A stretch of DNA of 64,000 nt from Flagellimonas okinawensis (GTDB lineage Bacteria > Bacteroidota > Bacteroidia > Flavobacteriales > Flavobacteriaceae). The stretch's first letter is position 1; the number at the start of each line of letters is the position of its first letter. Location of the stretch: assembly GCF_029194005.1 (NCBI RefSeq), contig NZ_JARFVA010000002.1, positions 744,001 to 808,000 on the forward strand, written 5' to 3'. The translations under genes were made by a program, and so were the position numbers. Positions 41,707 through 49,630 of the stretch are shown in pieces. The notes below the pieces were generated by a model that worked only from the letters and a program-made list of their open reading frames with translations, did not search any database and was not told the DNA's origin.

Positions 41707-44082
41707 ATGTATTCAAAGCACAAATGTCATGGCCTTAATTTATCTTATGGTCAGGACGACTTTAAATTGAAAACTTTTTGCTTAATCGTTCTGTTTCTTT
41801 CAATGGGTCAGTTGCTTGCCCAAGCCCAAGTGCAGCAAAGGCCAAAGGTGGCTTTGGTGCTTAGTGGAGGCGGAGCAAAGGGATTGGCCCACATTCCCCT
41901 TTTACAGGCACTGGATTCCTTGGGAATCGTTCCGGACATTGTAATCGGAAATAGTATGGGCAGTATTGTTGGGGGGCTTTATGCAATGGGCTATTCCGGT
42001 GATAGCATCTCTCGGATTGCCCAAAATGCGGATTGGGATAAGCTCATGGGCGGCACCATTTCTATGCGGAATGTAGGTGTGGAAGAAAAAAGTGAATTCA
42101 ATCGCTATCTGGTCAATTTTGACCAACAAAATGGTAAAATAAAAATGAGTCCCTATATCCTTAACGATCATTATCTTAGGGTGTTTTTATCGGATTTGAC
42201 CTATCCCGTAAATAACATTACCGATTTTGATGACTTACCCATTTCATTTCGTGCAGTGGCCACAGATATCGTGAACGGGAAAGAGGTGATTTTGGACCGT
42301 GGCAGTCTTACTCAGGCATTGAGGTCCAGCATGTCCATACCCGGTGTGTTTTATCCGGTTCCTTATAAGAACACCTTATTGGTGGATGGGGGGGTGCTCA
42401 ACAATTTTCCGGCAAATATAGCTCATGAAATGGGTGCGGATATCATTATCGGTAGCGATGTTGGAGGGGGGATGGAACCCAAAGAGAAATTAAACGATAT
42501 TATGGTGCTTCTTTTTCAAACGGGAATGTTACACAGTAATCTGCGTAATCCAGAGAACAGGGCATTCTGCGATATCCTTTTGGACCACGTTCCAAATCTC
42601 ACATATTCAACTGGTGATTTTAACGATAGTGATGCCATTTATGAAGAGGGTAAAATTGCTACGCTCACCAATATCGATGGACTGTCGGCACTAGCTAAAC
42701 GATTGAAACCATTCCATCATGAAAGACCGCATCTGCCCAAAGTGAAGGATAGTATAGTGCTTGATACCATTATTTATAAACGGATCAGTAAGGAGAATAT
42801 GGCTTTAGTTGAGGCCCGGACCGAACTGGTCGCGCATGAGAAATATGCAAAGAAGGACATACTTGATCGGCTCGACCGTGCCGTGGGGACCACTCTTTTC
42901 AGCCATATAACTTTTGATTCGTACCAAGGAAAAAAATCAGGCCTTGTTCTTAGTGGATTTGAACGATCCAAAAATATCGTAAAGGGATCGCTGCATTATG
43001 ATAGCTATAATGGTGTGGGAATTATTCTGAACCTTACCGGTCGGAATATCCTGGGCCAGGCTTCACGTACTCTTATGACCTTGGATATAGCGGAAGAACC
43101 TCGATTTAGATTACAGCACCAAAAGAACTTTGGATGGAGAAAAAATTGGTGGTGGCGCTCCGAGGCCTATGGCCAATTTACAGAAGAAAGTATCTTTATT
43201 GAGGGACAGGATGTGGACAAATTCCGCTATCGACATTTTATCTTCGATAACCAGCTCAATTTAAACATAACTCCTTTACGAAGCTATTTCGGAATTGGGG
43301 TGAAATATCAAAATGATTATCTGACACCCAGGGTGGACCCCGAAATTGAAGATAACCCCTATGGTGTGGAAGAGTCCAAATTCAATACCATAGAACTTTC
43401 GACCCATTATGTATACAATAGCTTGGATACCCCGTTTTATGCAACCTTTGGGTCATATTTCAGAGGTAGGTTGAGTCGTTCATTGTACAGCAGTGCCAAT
43501 GCATTATTCTACAGACCGGATGCTCCGGACTTCAAAGGGGAGACCAATCTATATAGTAAACTGGAGATGCGGTTTGAAAAAAGGATGTTGATGAATGAAA
43601 GGTTGACTACCATTTTGGGCCTCTCCGGGGGATTATTGTGGGAGGACAAGGATGACGGTGAAGACATTTCCGCCAATGATTATGGAATCGGTGCGGCCTA
43701 CTTCCTTGGCGGTGCCCAAGAACAGCACAGTCCAAGAAATTACGTAATGCCGGGTCTGAAGGAGGGAGAGCTCATCACGAATCAATTTATAAAAGTTAAT
43801 GTTGGGATCCAATACAAGCTCTTTGGCAAAACGTATATCACACCCCATTTGAATCTGGCAGTTGTAGGTTTTGGAGAGGTCGACACATTTCTACAGAACA
43901 TTTTTTCAAACAATAACAATTGGGATGACCGACTGGAAACCAGTATGGTGATGTCCTCGGGTGTCATCTTTTCGAACAATTCCCTGTTGGGACCAATAGA
44001 TATTGATATTTCCTGGATCAATGGTGTCGACAAAATAAGAATGTTTTTAGGGGTAGGCTATCGTTTTAATATTTCCGACTAA
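41707..44082 (+). CDS. Patatin-like phospholipase with C-terminal outer-membrane barrel
   Basis: Type-Vd-like (PlpD/FplA-type) protein: an exported patatin lipase joined to a BamA-type barrel. After the signal segment (LKTFCLIVLFLSMGQLLAQA) come the oxyanion loop SGGGAKG, the nucleophile elbow GNSMG (catalytic Ser) and the DGG motif with catalytic Asp (LLVDGGVLNNFPANIAHEMG). A linker with a POTRA-like part (about 380-450) leads to strands such as GVGIILNLTGRNIL and the final MFLGVGYRFNISD. 791 aa. The ATG at 41707 gives 20 extra residues before the signal; TTG at 41767 would give a standard signal peptide and is an alternative. Predicted substrate: membrane phospholipids. It lies alone, between decayed genes, with its own promoter. 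Confidence 0.88.
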   Translation: MYSKHKCHGLNLSYGQDDFKLKTFCLIVLFLSMGQLLAQAQVQQRPKVALVLSGGGAKGLAHIPLLQALDSLGIVPDIVIGNSMGSIVGGLYAMGYSGDSISRIAQNADWDKLMGGTISMRNVGVEEKSEFNRYLVNFDQQNGKIKMSPYILNDHYLRVFLSDLTYPVNNITDFDDLPISFRAVATDIVNGKEVILDRGSLTQALRSSMSIPGVFYPVPYKNTLLVDGGVLNNFPANIAHEMGADIIIGSDVGGGMEPKEKLNDIMVLLFQTGMLHSNLRNPENRAFCDILLDHVPNLTYSTGDFNDSDAIYEEGKIATLTNIDGLSALAKRLKPFHHERPHLPKVKDSIVLDTIIYKRISKENMALVEARTELVAHEKYAKKDILDRLDRAVGTTLFSHITFDSYQGKKSGLVLSGFERSKNIVKGSLHYDSYNGVGIILNLTGRNILGQASRTLMTLDIAEEPRFRLQHQKNFGWRKNWWWRSEAYGQFTEESIFIEGQDVDKFRYRHFIFDNQLNLNITPLRSYFGIGVKYQNDYLTPRVDPEIEDNPYGVEESKFNTIELSTHYVYNSLDTPFYATFGSYFRGRLSRSLYSSANALFYRPDAPDFKGETNLYSKLEMRFEKRMLMNERLTTILGLSGGLLWEDKDDGEDISANDYGIGAAYFLGGAQEQHSPRNYVMPGLKEGELITNQFIKVNVGIQYKLFGKTYITPHLNLAVVGFGEVDTFLQNIFSNNNNWDDRLETSMVMSSGVIFSNNSLLGPIDIDISWINGVDKIRMFLGVGYRFNISD

Positions 44083-44342
44083 AGGCCGGCTTTTCGGAGG
44101 AGATGGGCAATAATATTTTTATTTGGTTTCCAAATGTCAGGGTACGTGCAAGAATATGGATTTTTGAATGTCTTACGCTGTGGGGATTTGTTGATATTGG
44201 TATATGGGCACCGAAAAATTCAATTCAGAATTCCATGAAGATGTATAGTACCATGAAATGTTCGGCTACATACTTTTCTTCCATTGCTAAATCCTGCATC
44301 ATGTGAGTTTGGTCTTTTAGGCAGAGGTATTGTTGCCTAGAT

Positions 44343-44654
44343 TGCATTGTTTTATGGTCCACTATATTTTTTGTCGGGGATTTGGACATATGGTTGGGGA
44401 ACAGAACCGTTACCGAGTTCTTCCAAGGGAAGAAGGTTGTTGGGTTCTATAATCGATTGTTATGATATTCCCTGGTCCGAAAAGTGGACCGTTTGGAAGT
44501 CTTGCGTGCCAAAAGATGGGCATCCTATCAGGAAATCCCCTTGGAGCCCGTCCATGGGTATGGTGTTCCTATTGGATTCAGGGATAAGGAGATGGTCCGA
44601 TTTGTCCATACGCCTTCTCCCGCAATCCTTCCAAGACCTTGGAAGAAAATGTAA
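44343..44654 (+). pseudogene. Unidentified broken gene
   Basis: One frame reads as ordinary protein apart from a single TGA at 44463: before it IFFVGDLDIWLGNRTVTEFF and QGKKVVGFYNRLL, after it YSLVRKVDRLEVLRAKRWAS, YQEIPLEPVHGYGVPIGFRD and VRFVHTPSPAILPRPWKKM, then TAA. I do not recognise the family. Because it stands near the TraN relic it may come from the same element, but that is only a guess. Confidence 0.35.
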
Positions 44655-44796
44655 GAGGAGCCTATTGCCCAGATTCGTTGAGATGCATTATTTTGGAGTA
44701 GGGGACATCTGGTATACGGGACATAAATAATTGGGTTGTTGTTTAAATCGGTTATTTGGAGGTCACACGTCCTATTTGAATGCTGAAAAAGAAAGA

Positions 44797-44824
44797 CGGG
44801 TTGAATTTATAAAAATCCAACCCG
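44797..44824 (-). terminator. Terminator of the lipocalin-type gene
   Basis: CGGGTTG at 44797-44803 and CAACCCG at 44818-44824, with an extended ATTT/AAAT inner stem, followed on the minus strand by a T-rich run. About 33 bases after the stop of the lipocalin-type gene. Confidence 0.8.
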
Positions 44825-44856
44825 GTCAGACATTTTATGAGGAGATACACGGAGAA

Positions 44857-45870
44857 TCAGAACATTCTGTCCTTGTTCCAGTTGCCCACCATTTCAACAA
44901 GGTTATAGCCTGTTACGGGTTTTCCCCTGAAAGTTCCGGTAATATTGCATAAGCCTTCGTATTTAGGTAAAATGTCAGAAGGTACCTCCTGTTCTTTTTT
45001 GATTGCCCTTACGATCAGTTCAGCCTCCAGTTCGGGTATCTTGACGACCCAATTGGTCGGATAGCGTTGCCCCATAGGGCTTATCCAGAACTCGCTTGCA
45101 GATTCGGCAAGAGGTTCGACATTTGCAACGATATGGGAACCATCCGGTTCTGCCATGGTCACCCAGCTGGATTGCTTTCCATAAAGATAGATATCCCATA
45201 AACCCAATACATCTCCGTTATCGAGTGTAAGGTTCATCCATGTCCAGTACATGTCCTGTTCCTGAAAGGTTCCTTTCATTGGCTTTTCTTTGTTTCCAAA
45301 GAAATCATGGCGCCAGAACCATTGCCTGTCATACCATGTTTTGCCAAAAACCTTATGTGTCTCGCCGTTGAAGTTTAAAGTGCCACTGCCCAGTCCTTTG
45401 GTTACAGAGTATTGCCCTGTGGGAATATTGCCCACAAAATTAAAGACCCCGGTCCCGCCGTTGTAAATAACCTCACCGGGAAATTGCATGTCGAGTTCCA
45501 CCGAACCCCAGTCGAAATTGGCAGAGGCCTTGATGGCGTGCAAATCCCCACTTATTTTGCTATTCGGCATTTCAATGTACATGCTGTCTGTTTCGTATGT
45601 TACCTCTTCCTCCGAATGTATGATCTCATCACTTTTAAAGGTCCCATTATCGATATCGAACACATTGAAAATACTCAGAAATTTTCGTGGAACCCCAGCA
45701 GGTGCCGGTACTTCGAGTTGGTGGATAAGAATGTTGAATTTTCTGCCTTCTTCTGTTTCAACATCGGCAATGGCAAAGAAGGAATTGGTGCCCATCTCGG
45801 GTTTAAAGGCCAAATCACGTTCGGCGTCTATCAAATGGGGGATACTTAATTTTCTTGAACCTGTTTTCAT
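44857..45870 (-). CDS. AttH/CrtC lipocalin-like domain protein
   Basis: A 337-residue protein of the AttH/carotenoid-hydratase-like family, made of two lipocalin-like barrels. Visible family features include NSFFAIADVETEEGRKFNIL, GNIPTGQYSVTKGLGSGTLN and the signature stretch FGKTWYDRQWFWRHDFFGN, followed by WTWMNLTLDNGDVLGLWDIY. Members hydrate or hydrolyse lipophilic compounds, but the activity here is unknown. There is no signal peptide, so it is probably cytoplasmic. The open frame begins at 45933, but a TAnnTTTG box at 45897-45904 lies inside that extension, so ATG 45870 (MKTGSRKLSIPH) is chosen. The Crp-like regulator gene is directly upstream. Confidence 0.8.
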   Translation of the reverse strand: MKTGSRKLSIPHLIDAERDLAFKPEMGTNSFFAIADVETEEGRKFNILIHQLEVPAPAGVPRKFLSIFNVFDIDNGTFKSDEIIHSEEEVTYETDSMYIEMPNSKISGDLHAIKASANFDWGSVELDMQFPGEVIYNGGTGVFNFVGNIPTGQYSVTKGLGSGTLNFNGETHKVFGKTWYDRQWFWRHDFFGNKEKPMKGTFQEQDMYWTWMNLTLDNGDVLGLWDIYLYGKQSSWVTMAEPDGSHIVANVEPLAESASEFWISPMGQRYPTNWVVKIPELEAELIVRAIKKEQEVPSDILPKYEGLCNITGTFRGKPVTGYNLVEMVGNWNKDRMF

Positions 45871-45896
45871 TTTTAATGCTTTTAAAGGGTTATGCT

Positions 45897-45904
45897 CAAA
45901 AGTA
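45897..45904 (-). promoter_or_regulatory. Candidate -7 box of the lipocalin-type gene
   Basis: TACTTTTG on the minus strand, an exact TAnnTTTG match, about 27 bases before ATG 45870. No clear -33 TTTG. It supports the shorter protein start. Confidence 0.45.
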
Positions 45905-45936
45905 AAATGCCCAAGTCCCCCTTTTTTTGACATATA

Positions 45937-46503
45937 TCAAAAAAAAGTATTGACCCTGATCCTGCTCAATGTTTCTTGGGTGATGTTCAAAAGATTGGCA
46001 ATGTGTTGAAGGCTTACCCTTTGAAGAATCTCCGGATACCTTTCGACTAGTATCTTATATTTATTGGAAGCCGTGTTTTCCATGATCCTTATTTTTTCTT
46101 CAAGAAAGATGCAATATTCCTCGGCTACTTTTCTTCTGTAAGTTTCCATTTCCGGGTATTTTTCATAGAGCACTGTCAAATCCTTGTTGGGAATGAGTTC
46201 AATCGTCGAGTGTTCCAGGAATTGGGCGTTGTCAATGGCCGGTTGATTAAAGAAAACACTGGCGGTGGAACCAAAAATGATGTTTTCCAAAATGATGGAA
46301 GTGTTTTTCTCTTTCCCATTTTTATGATAAAATGTCCTCAAGCATCCTTTTGTTATCAAATAAACACTATCGGGAAACTGATTTTCCCTGTATAAAAAAT
46401 CCCCCTTTCTTTTATGGAGCACTCTTATTTTTGATGAAATTTCCCTTTCTATTTCCAGGGGAACGGGTTTCAATTCATTGAATTTTTTGATAAAGCTTGT
46501 CAT
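45937..46503 (-). CDS. Crp/Fnr family transcription regulator
   Basis: A 188-residue cytoplasmic regulator: cyclic-nucleotide-binding-type barrel (about 10-110, with KRKGDFLYRENQFPDSVYLI and GCLRTFYHKNGKEKNTSIIL), a dimer helix, and a short helix-turn-helix at the C-terminus (VSLQHIANLLNITQETLSRI). The usual cAMP-contacting RxS pair is not visible, so the effector is probably not cAMP. ATG 46503 is preferred over the longer frame from 46554. The lipocalin-type gene starts 67 bases after its stop and is the obvious candidate target. Confidence 0.85.
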   Translation of the reverse strand: MTSFIKKFNELKPVPLEIEREISSKIRVLHKRKGDFLYRENQFPDSVYLITKGCLRTFYHKNGKEKNTSIILENIIFGSTASVFFNQPAIDNAQFLEHSTIELIPNKDLTVLYEKYPEMETYRRKVAEEYCIFLEEKIRIMENTASNKYKILVERYPEILQRVSLQHIANLLNITQETLSRIRVNTFF

Positions 46504-46995
46504 ATCCGGTTGTATATATTTATGGCTCGATCCTCGAAGTTGCCATAAGTTCAATTTTTTATAAAAAAACTCTTTTTTTGAATTTGAAAATGTATCCCTG
46601 TTGTTCCATTTGAAATGAATTCGCCATCTGTGTCCGGTTCATGTCGGCAACAGAGGATTCCTTTTGAACGTAAAGTAAAGGGTCTTTTTTGTTTATCGGT
46701 TTATTTCACGATCTGATCATGGATAGCCATGACCTCTGTTTACAAGGATCACTTTACAATTTTAGCTTTGAATGTATAAAATAGTCCTTTTTACCGTTAA
46801 GGAAAAACCACCTTTTTTAGTGACGGTCCAAGAACTCCGTTCAATGCCCTACCCATTGTCCGGTCACTGGACTTGCCTGTTTCGGTGATTGTGTGGTCTT
46901 TCCCATACCTTGCCCCACATGGGTCTCGGTACATCGACTTTTTTCAGGGCTCTAAATTTATGGATAGGACCGGGCATTGATACCATTTGACGAAA

Positions 46996-47028
46996 AAGGC
47001 GCAGCCTACCTGATGAGTACTGCGCCTT
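46996..47028 (-). terminator. Terminator of the phosphatase operon
   Basis: AAGGCGCAG at 46996-47004 pairs with CTGCGCCTT at 47020-47028; on the minus strand TTTTT follows. It is about 255 bases after the metallophosphatase stop, leaving room for the small frame at 47085-47192. Confidence 0.85.
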
Positions 47029-47084
47029 ATCGCAAATTAAACAAACAAACTAATTCAAATCTTTTCTTCTTTTTGCATCAGAAA

Positions 47085-47192
47085 CTATCCATGTGGATAC
47101 TTGCTTTTCAAATAATCGATGAGACCTAGTGATGGGGCATCCCCAATGTTAAGGATAGGTTTCACGGTAAATTGAATTTGGTTCAAAAACAT
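47085..47192 (-). CDS. Possible small protein or gene remnant
   Basis: ATG at 47192 opens 35 codons: MFLNQIQFTVKPILNIGDAP then SLGLIDYLKSKYPHG and a stop. The residue choice looks like real protein, and the frame stays open for about 17 more codons upstream. No family is recognised. It could be a tiny gene in the phosphatase operon, which ends in the terminator just beyond it, or the tail of a lost gene. Confidence 0.25.
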   Translation of the reverse strand: MFLNQIQFTVKPILNIGDAPSLGLIDYLKSKYPHG

Positions 47193-47282
47193 AATGGTTG
47201 AGGGGGAAGCAAAAAGTAATATTGGACATTGGTTTATTGCGCATTAGGTTTCAAACCGCACTTTAATGGTATTTTTTTATGT

Positions 47283-48218
47283 TCATTTAAGTCGGCTTTC
47301 CCATTTATTATCAATGTACTTCCAAGAGATGCTATCATTTTTCACCCGTATGACCATAAACCCTTCTTCATCATAATGTATACCATCACCCCGATCATCT
47401 TTCCTTCTCCAGCTAGGCCTTCCGGCAACGGACCCGCCCGTGATGAAACGTGTCCTGTTCTGAAGGTTGATGTCTTCAACCCAGTGCATATGGCCCTGTA
47501 GGACCAATCTCAAATCATGCTTATGGAACAGCTTTAAAATCTCATCCCTATTATGAATCCAAAGTTCGTTGGGTACTTCTTTGATCTTGTTTTTTGGGTA
47601 CCGTTGATTGTAAGTTGAAATAAGGGGGATGTGGGTGGATATGACTATTGGTGTATTGACATCCAATTGGGAGATGTCTTTTTTTAACCATTCGAGCTGC
47701 TCATCATCAATTAAACCAATATATTTTTGATTCTTTTCTTCGATGGAGCACAATGATATAAAATGCCATCCCTTGTGGTCGAAGGAATAAAATCTTTTTC
47801 CCAAATAACGCTCATACATTCCATATTTATAATCTGGATGATCTTTTTGGATATCACTTTCCTTATAAATCCCAAACAATTCATGGTTACCAATGGTGTT
47901 ATGGACAGGTACATTGAACTGTTTTATAGTATTGCTATAGGTGTGGAACAATGAGTCTGAGCGATTGAAATTGCCCCTAAGTACATCATACACCAAATCG
48001 CCCCCGGTAATCACAAAATCAATATTGAGTTTGTTGACCGTATCGATCACTTTTTGAAAGGCTTCCTGTGCCCCATGTTCGGGTTGCAGGTGGATATCGG
48101 TCACAAAGACAAAGGAAAAATCCTCTTGATCTTTATAAGTTGTGGCGGTTGGCGCAGTGTTTTGGGCATTAATGCCCAATTCAACAAATAGCAGTACTGA
48201 TAAAAATAGGGCTCTCAT
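47283..48218 (-). CDS. Secreted calcineurin-like metallophosphoesterase
   Basis: Exported phosphatase or phosphodiesterase with a two-metal centre. The open frame reaches 48407, but ATG 48218 gives a signal peptide (MRALFLSVLLFVELGINAQ) and lies five bases after the stop of the preceding gene. All metal-site motifs are present: DIH in FVFVTDIHLQPEHG, GDLVYD, GNHE (HNTIGNHELFG), the histidine of VISTHIPL and GHMHW. 311 aa. The substrate is not evident. It is tightly coupled to the PAP-like gene upstream and lies in one operon with a SusC/SusD pair, which hints at scavenging of phosphorylated compounds. Confidence 0.88.
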   Translation of the reverse strand: MRALFLSVLLFVELGINAQNTAPTATTYKDQEDFSFVFVTDIHLQPEHGAQEAFQKVIDTVNKLNIDFVITGGDLVYDVLRGNFNRSDSLFHTYSNTIKQFNVPVHNTIGNHELFGIYKESDIQKDHPDYKYGMYERYLGKRFYSFDHKGWHFISLCSIEEKNQKYIGLIDDEQLEWLKKDISQLDVNTPIVISTHIPLISTYNQRYPKNKIKEVPNELWIHNRDEILKLFHKHDLRLVLQGHMHWVEDINLQNRTRFITGGSVAGRPSWRRKDDRGDGIHYDEEGFMVIRVKNDSISWKYIDNKWESRLK

Positions 48219-48222
48219 GGTT

Positions 48223-49575
48223 CTACTCTTTTTTTCTTTGAAGATATTTGATTCTATCCGCTTCATAGCTTTTGACCAGTTCCCTATCATAGCGCTTTTC
48301 AAAATCCTTGGTGGGAACGAGGGATTCAGCGGGTAGGTTCGGAACTTCTTCAAACTGCAATTCACCATTTGATCTTTTGGTGATGGTAAACGCATCATAT
48401 ACATCACCCAAAACCGTTTTGGATACGTATTTCAATTGGTTTTCGGAAACATGTATTTCCTGATACAGTTGCATTGTGGTACCAGCACGCTCGATCCAAT
48501 CACTGAACTGTATCGCATTTTGATAGGGACCGGCAACGGACACTGCATAGATTGGAAAATCAGCTCCCATCCTACCCCTTGCGTAGAGATGTTCATGTCC
48601 GGTCAATACCATTGGTACCTTATATTTCTCCAACAGTGCCTTGATTTCAGGGAAACGGATATCGGGATTGCGATTTCTTGCCAAACCCGCCATGGCGTGA
48701 TGAAATGTCACGAATATCCAATCCCCATCGAACTCCTTGAGGACCTTTTCCAACCACACATAGGTTTCCTGTTGCTGGGCAGCTGTTATTTTGGCCGAAG
48801 TGTCCAATGAGATGATCCTGATATTGTTATAATCCACATAATAGGTTTGTTCCTCCTGTCCTTTGGGACCATTTTTAGGGAAGGCGAAGTTAAGGTTCCA
48901 AAGGGGTGTGATCTCTTTGGTCTCTTTGGCCACCCATGTATGCTCATGGTTCCCTGGTGTGGCCATAATAGGGATATTTTGAAAGGCCCATCCCCCAGCA
49001 GGGAAAAATTCATTCCAATTTTCGGTGTTCAGACCTCCCCTATGGATCAAGTCTCCGGCAAAGAGCATAAACTTAGCATCCGGGTTGGCCAAAACCGCTT
49101 GTCGCAAGGTTCTGCTTCCCAAGGAGTGGATGTAGCGCTGTACATCACCAAAATATAAAAACTTGAACGGTTCGTTCTGTCCCGTAGCTGTTTTAAATTC
49201 TGACCACTCAGACCATAGGTCCTTATTGCCAACACGATAAGAATACGGGGTATTCGGCTTTAAATTCTGAAGATTTACCGAATGATAGTACCATATCCCA
49301 TCCTCTGATGTATATGATCGGGAAATGGCTTGTACTTTTTTTATGTGCTCTTCAAAAAAAGGAGAGGCTGTGGCTTCCACATATTCAATATAACCTTTTG
49401 GTTCATCGGCTCGCGTCCTCCATGTGACCGCTTGACTGGTTTCTGGGGCAGTCTCCCATGACAGTTTGATATGATGGGGCAACTGTTCCAAAAGACTGTT
49501 GTTCTCTTTTATCTGTCCTTGACAATGGAAGGCAAGGATTAAAAACGGGATCACTAAAGCAATGCTTTTTTTCAT
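48223..49575 (-). CDS. Purple-acid-phosphatase-like metallophosphoesterase with FnIII domain
   Basis: Secreted 450-residue enzyme: signal peptide (MKKSIALVIPFLILAFHCQG), an N-terminal fibronectin-III-like domain (about 30-135, HHIKLSWETAPETSQAVTWR) and a metallophosphoesterase domain with FLYFGDVQ, FAGDLIHRGG, TPGNHEHT, VTFHHAMAG and LTGHEHLYARG. This is the layout of plant-type purple acid phosphatases, but the GDxxY motif that supplies the iron-binding tyrosine reads GDLIH, so the purple Fe(III)-Tyr bond is probably absent. A hairpin separates it from susD upstream. Confidence 0.87.
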   Translation of the reverse strand: MKKSIALVIPFLILAFHCQGQIKENNSLLEQLPHHIKLSWETAPETSQAVTWRTRADEPKGYIEYVEATASPFFEEHIKKVQAISRSYTSEDGIWYYHSVNLQNLKPNTPYSYRVGNKDLWSEWSEFKTATGQNEPFKFLYFGDVQRYIHSLGSRTLRQAVLANPDAKFMLFAGDLIHRGGLNTENWNEFFPAGGWAFQNIPIMATPGNHEHTWVAKETKEITPLWNLNFAFPKNGPKGQEEQTYYVDYNNIRIISLDTSAKITAAQQQETYVWLEKVLKEFDGDWIFVTFHHAMAGLARNRNPDIRFPEIKALLEKYKVPMVLTGHEHLYARGRMGADFPIYAVSVAGPYQNAIQFSDWIERAGTTMQLYQEIHVSENQLKYVSKTVLGDVYDAFTITKRSNGELQFEEVPNLPAESLVPTKDFEKRYDRELVKSYEADRIKYLQRKKE

Positions 49576-49593
49576 TCTACTATGGGATTAAAA

Positions 49594-49621
49594 GCCCCTA
49601 CCTCTATAAGCAAGTAGGGGC
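49594..49621 (-). terminator. Hairpin between susD and the phosphatase genes
   Basis: GCCCCTAC at 49594-49601 and GTAGGGGC at 49614-49621, eight-base stem, followed on the minus strand by only TTTT. Probably a partial terminator or attenuator, in the same place as the hairpin after the binding-protein gene of the beta-glucan locus. Confidence 0.65.
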
Positions 49622-49630
49622 ATTTGTACT

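Larger units (their letters stand above)
44083..44856. other. Gap with a broken gene and terminator
   Basis: 774 bases holding the pseudogene described at 44343-44654 and the terminator of the lipocalin gene. Other open frames here (44103-44306, 44347-44730) have unlikely residue composition and look like chance. Confidence 0.5.
46504..47282. other. Long gap, mostly without genes
   Basis: 779 bases. It contains a terminator (46996-47028) and a small minus-strand frame at 47085-47192. Elsewhere I see no recognisable gene or repeat; composition suggests decayed sequence. Confidence 0.5.

Noticed and set aside
44347-44730. 127-residue open frame
   Set aside because: Residue make-up is unnatural (many Trp, Ser, Pro, Gly in no pattern) and it overlaps another frame that reads as a better, though broken, protein.
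46700-46990. Short minus-strand coding-like stretch (MPGPIHKFRALKKVD region)
   Set aside because: About 40 codons with no recognisable family, no start context and basic composition that could arise by chance.
48219-48407. N-terminal extension of the metallophosphatase frame
   Set aside because: It overlaps the end of the PAP-like gene, has no signal-peptide character, and the ATG at 48218 gives a clear signal peptide.
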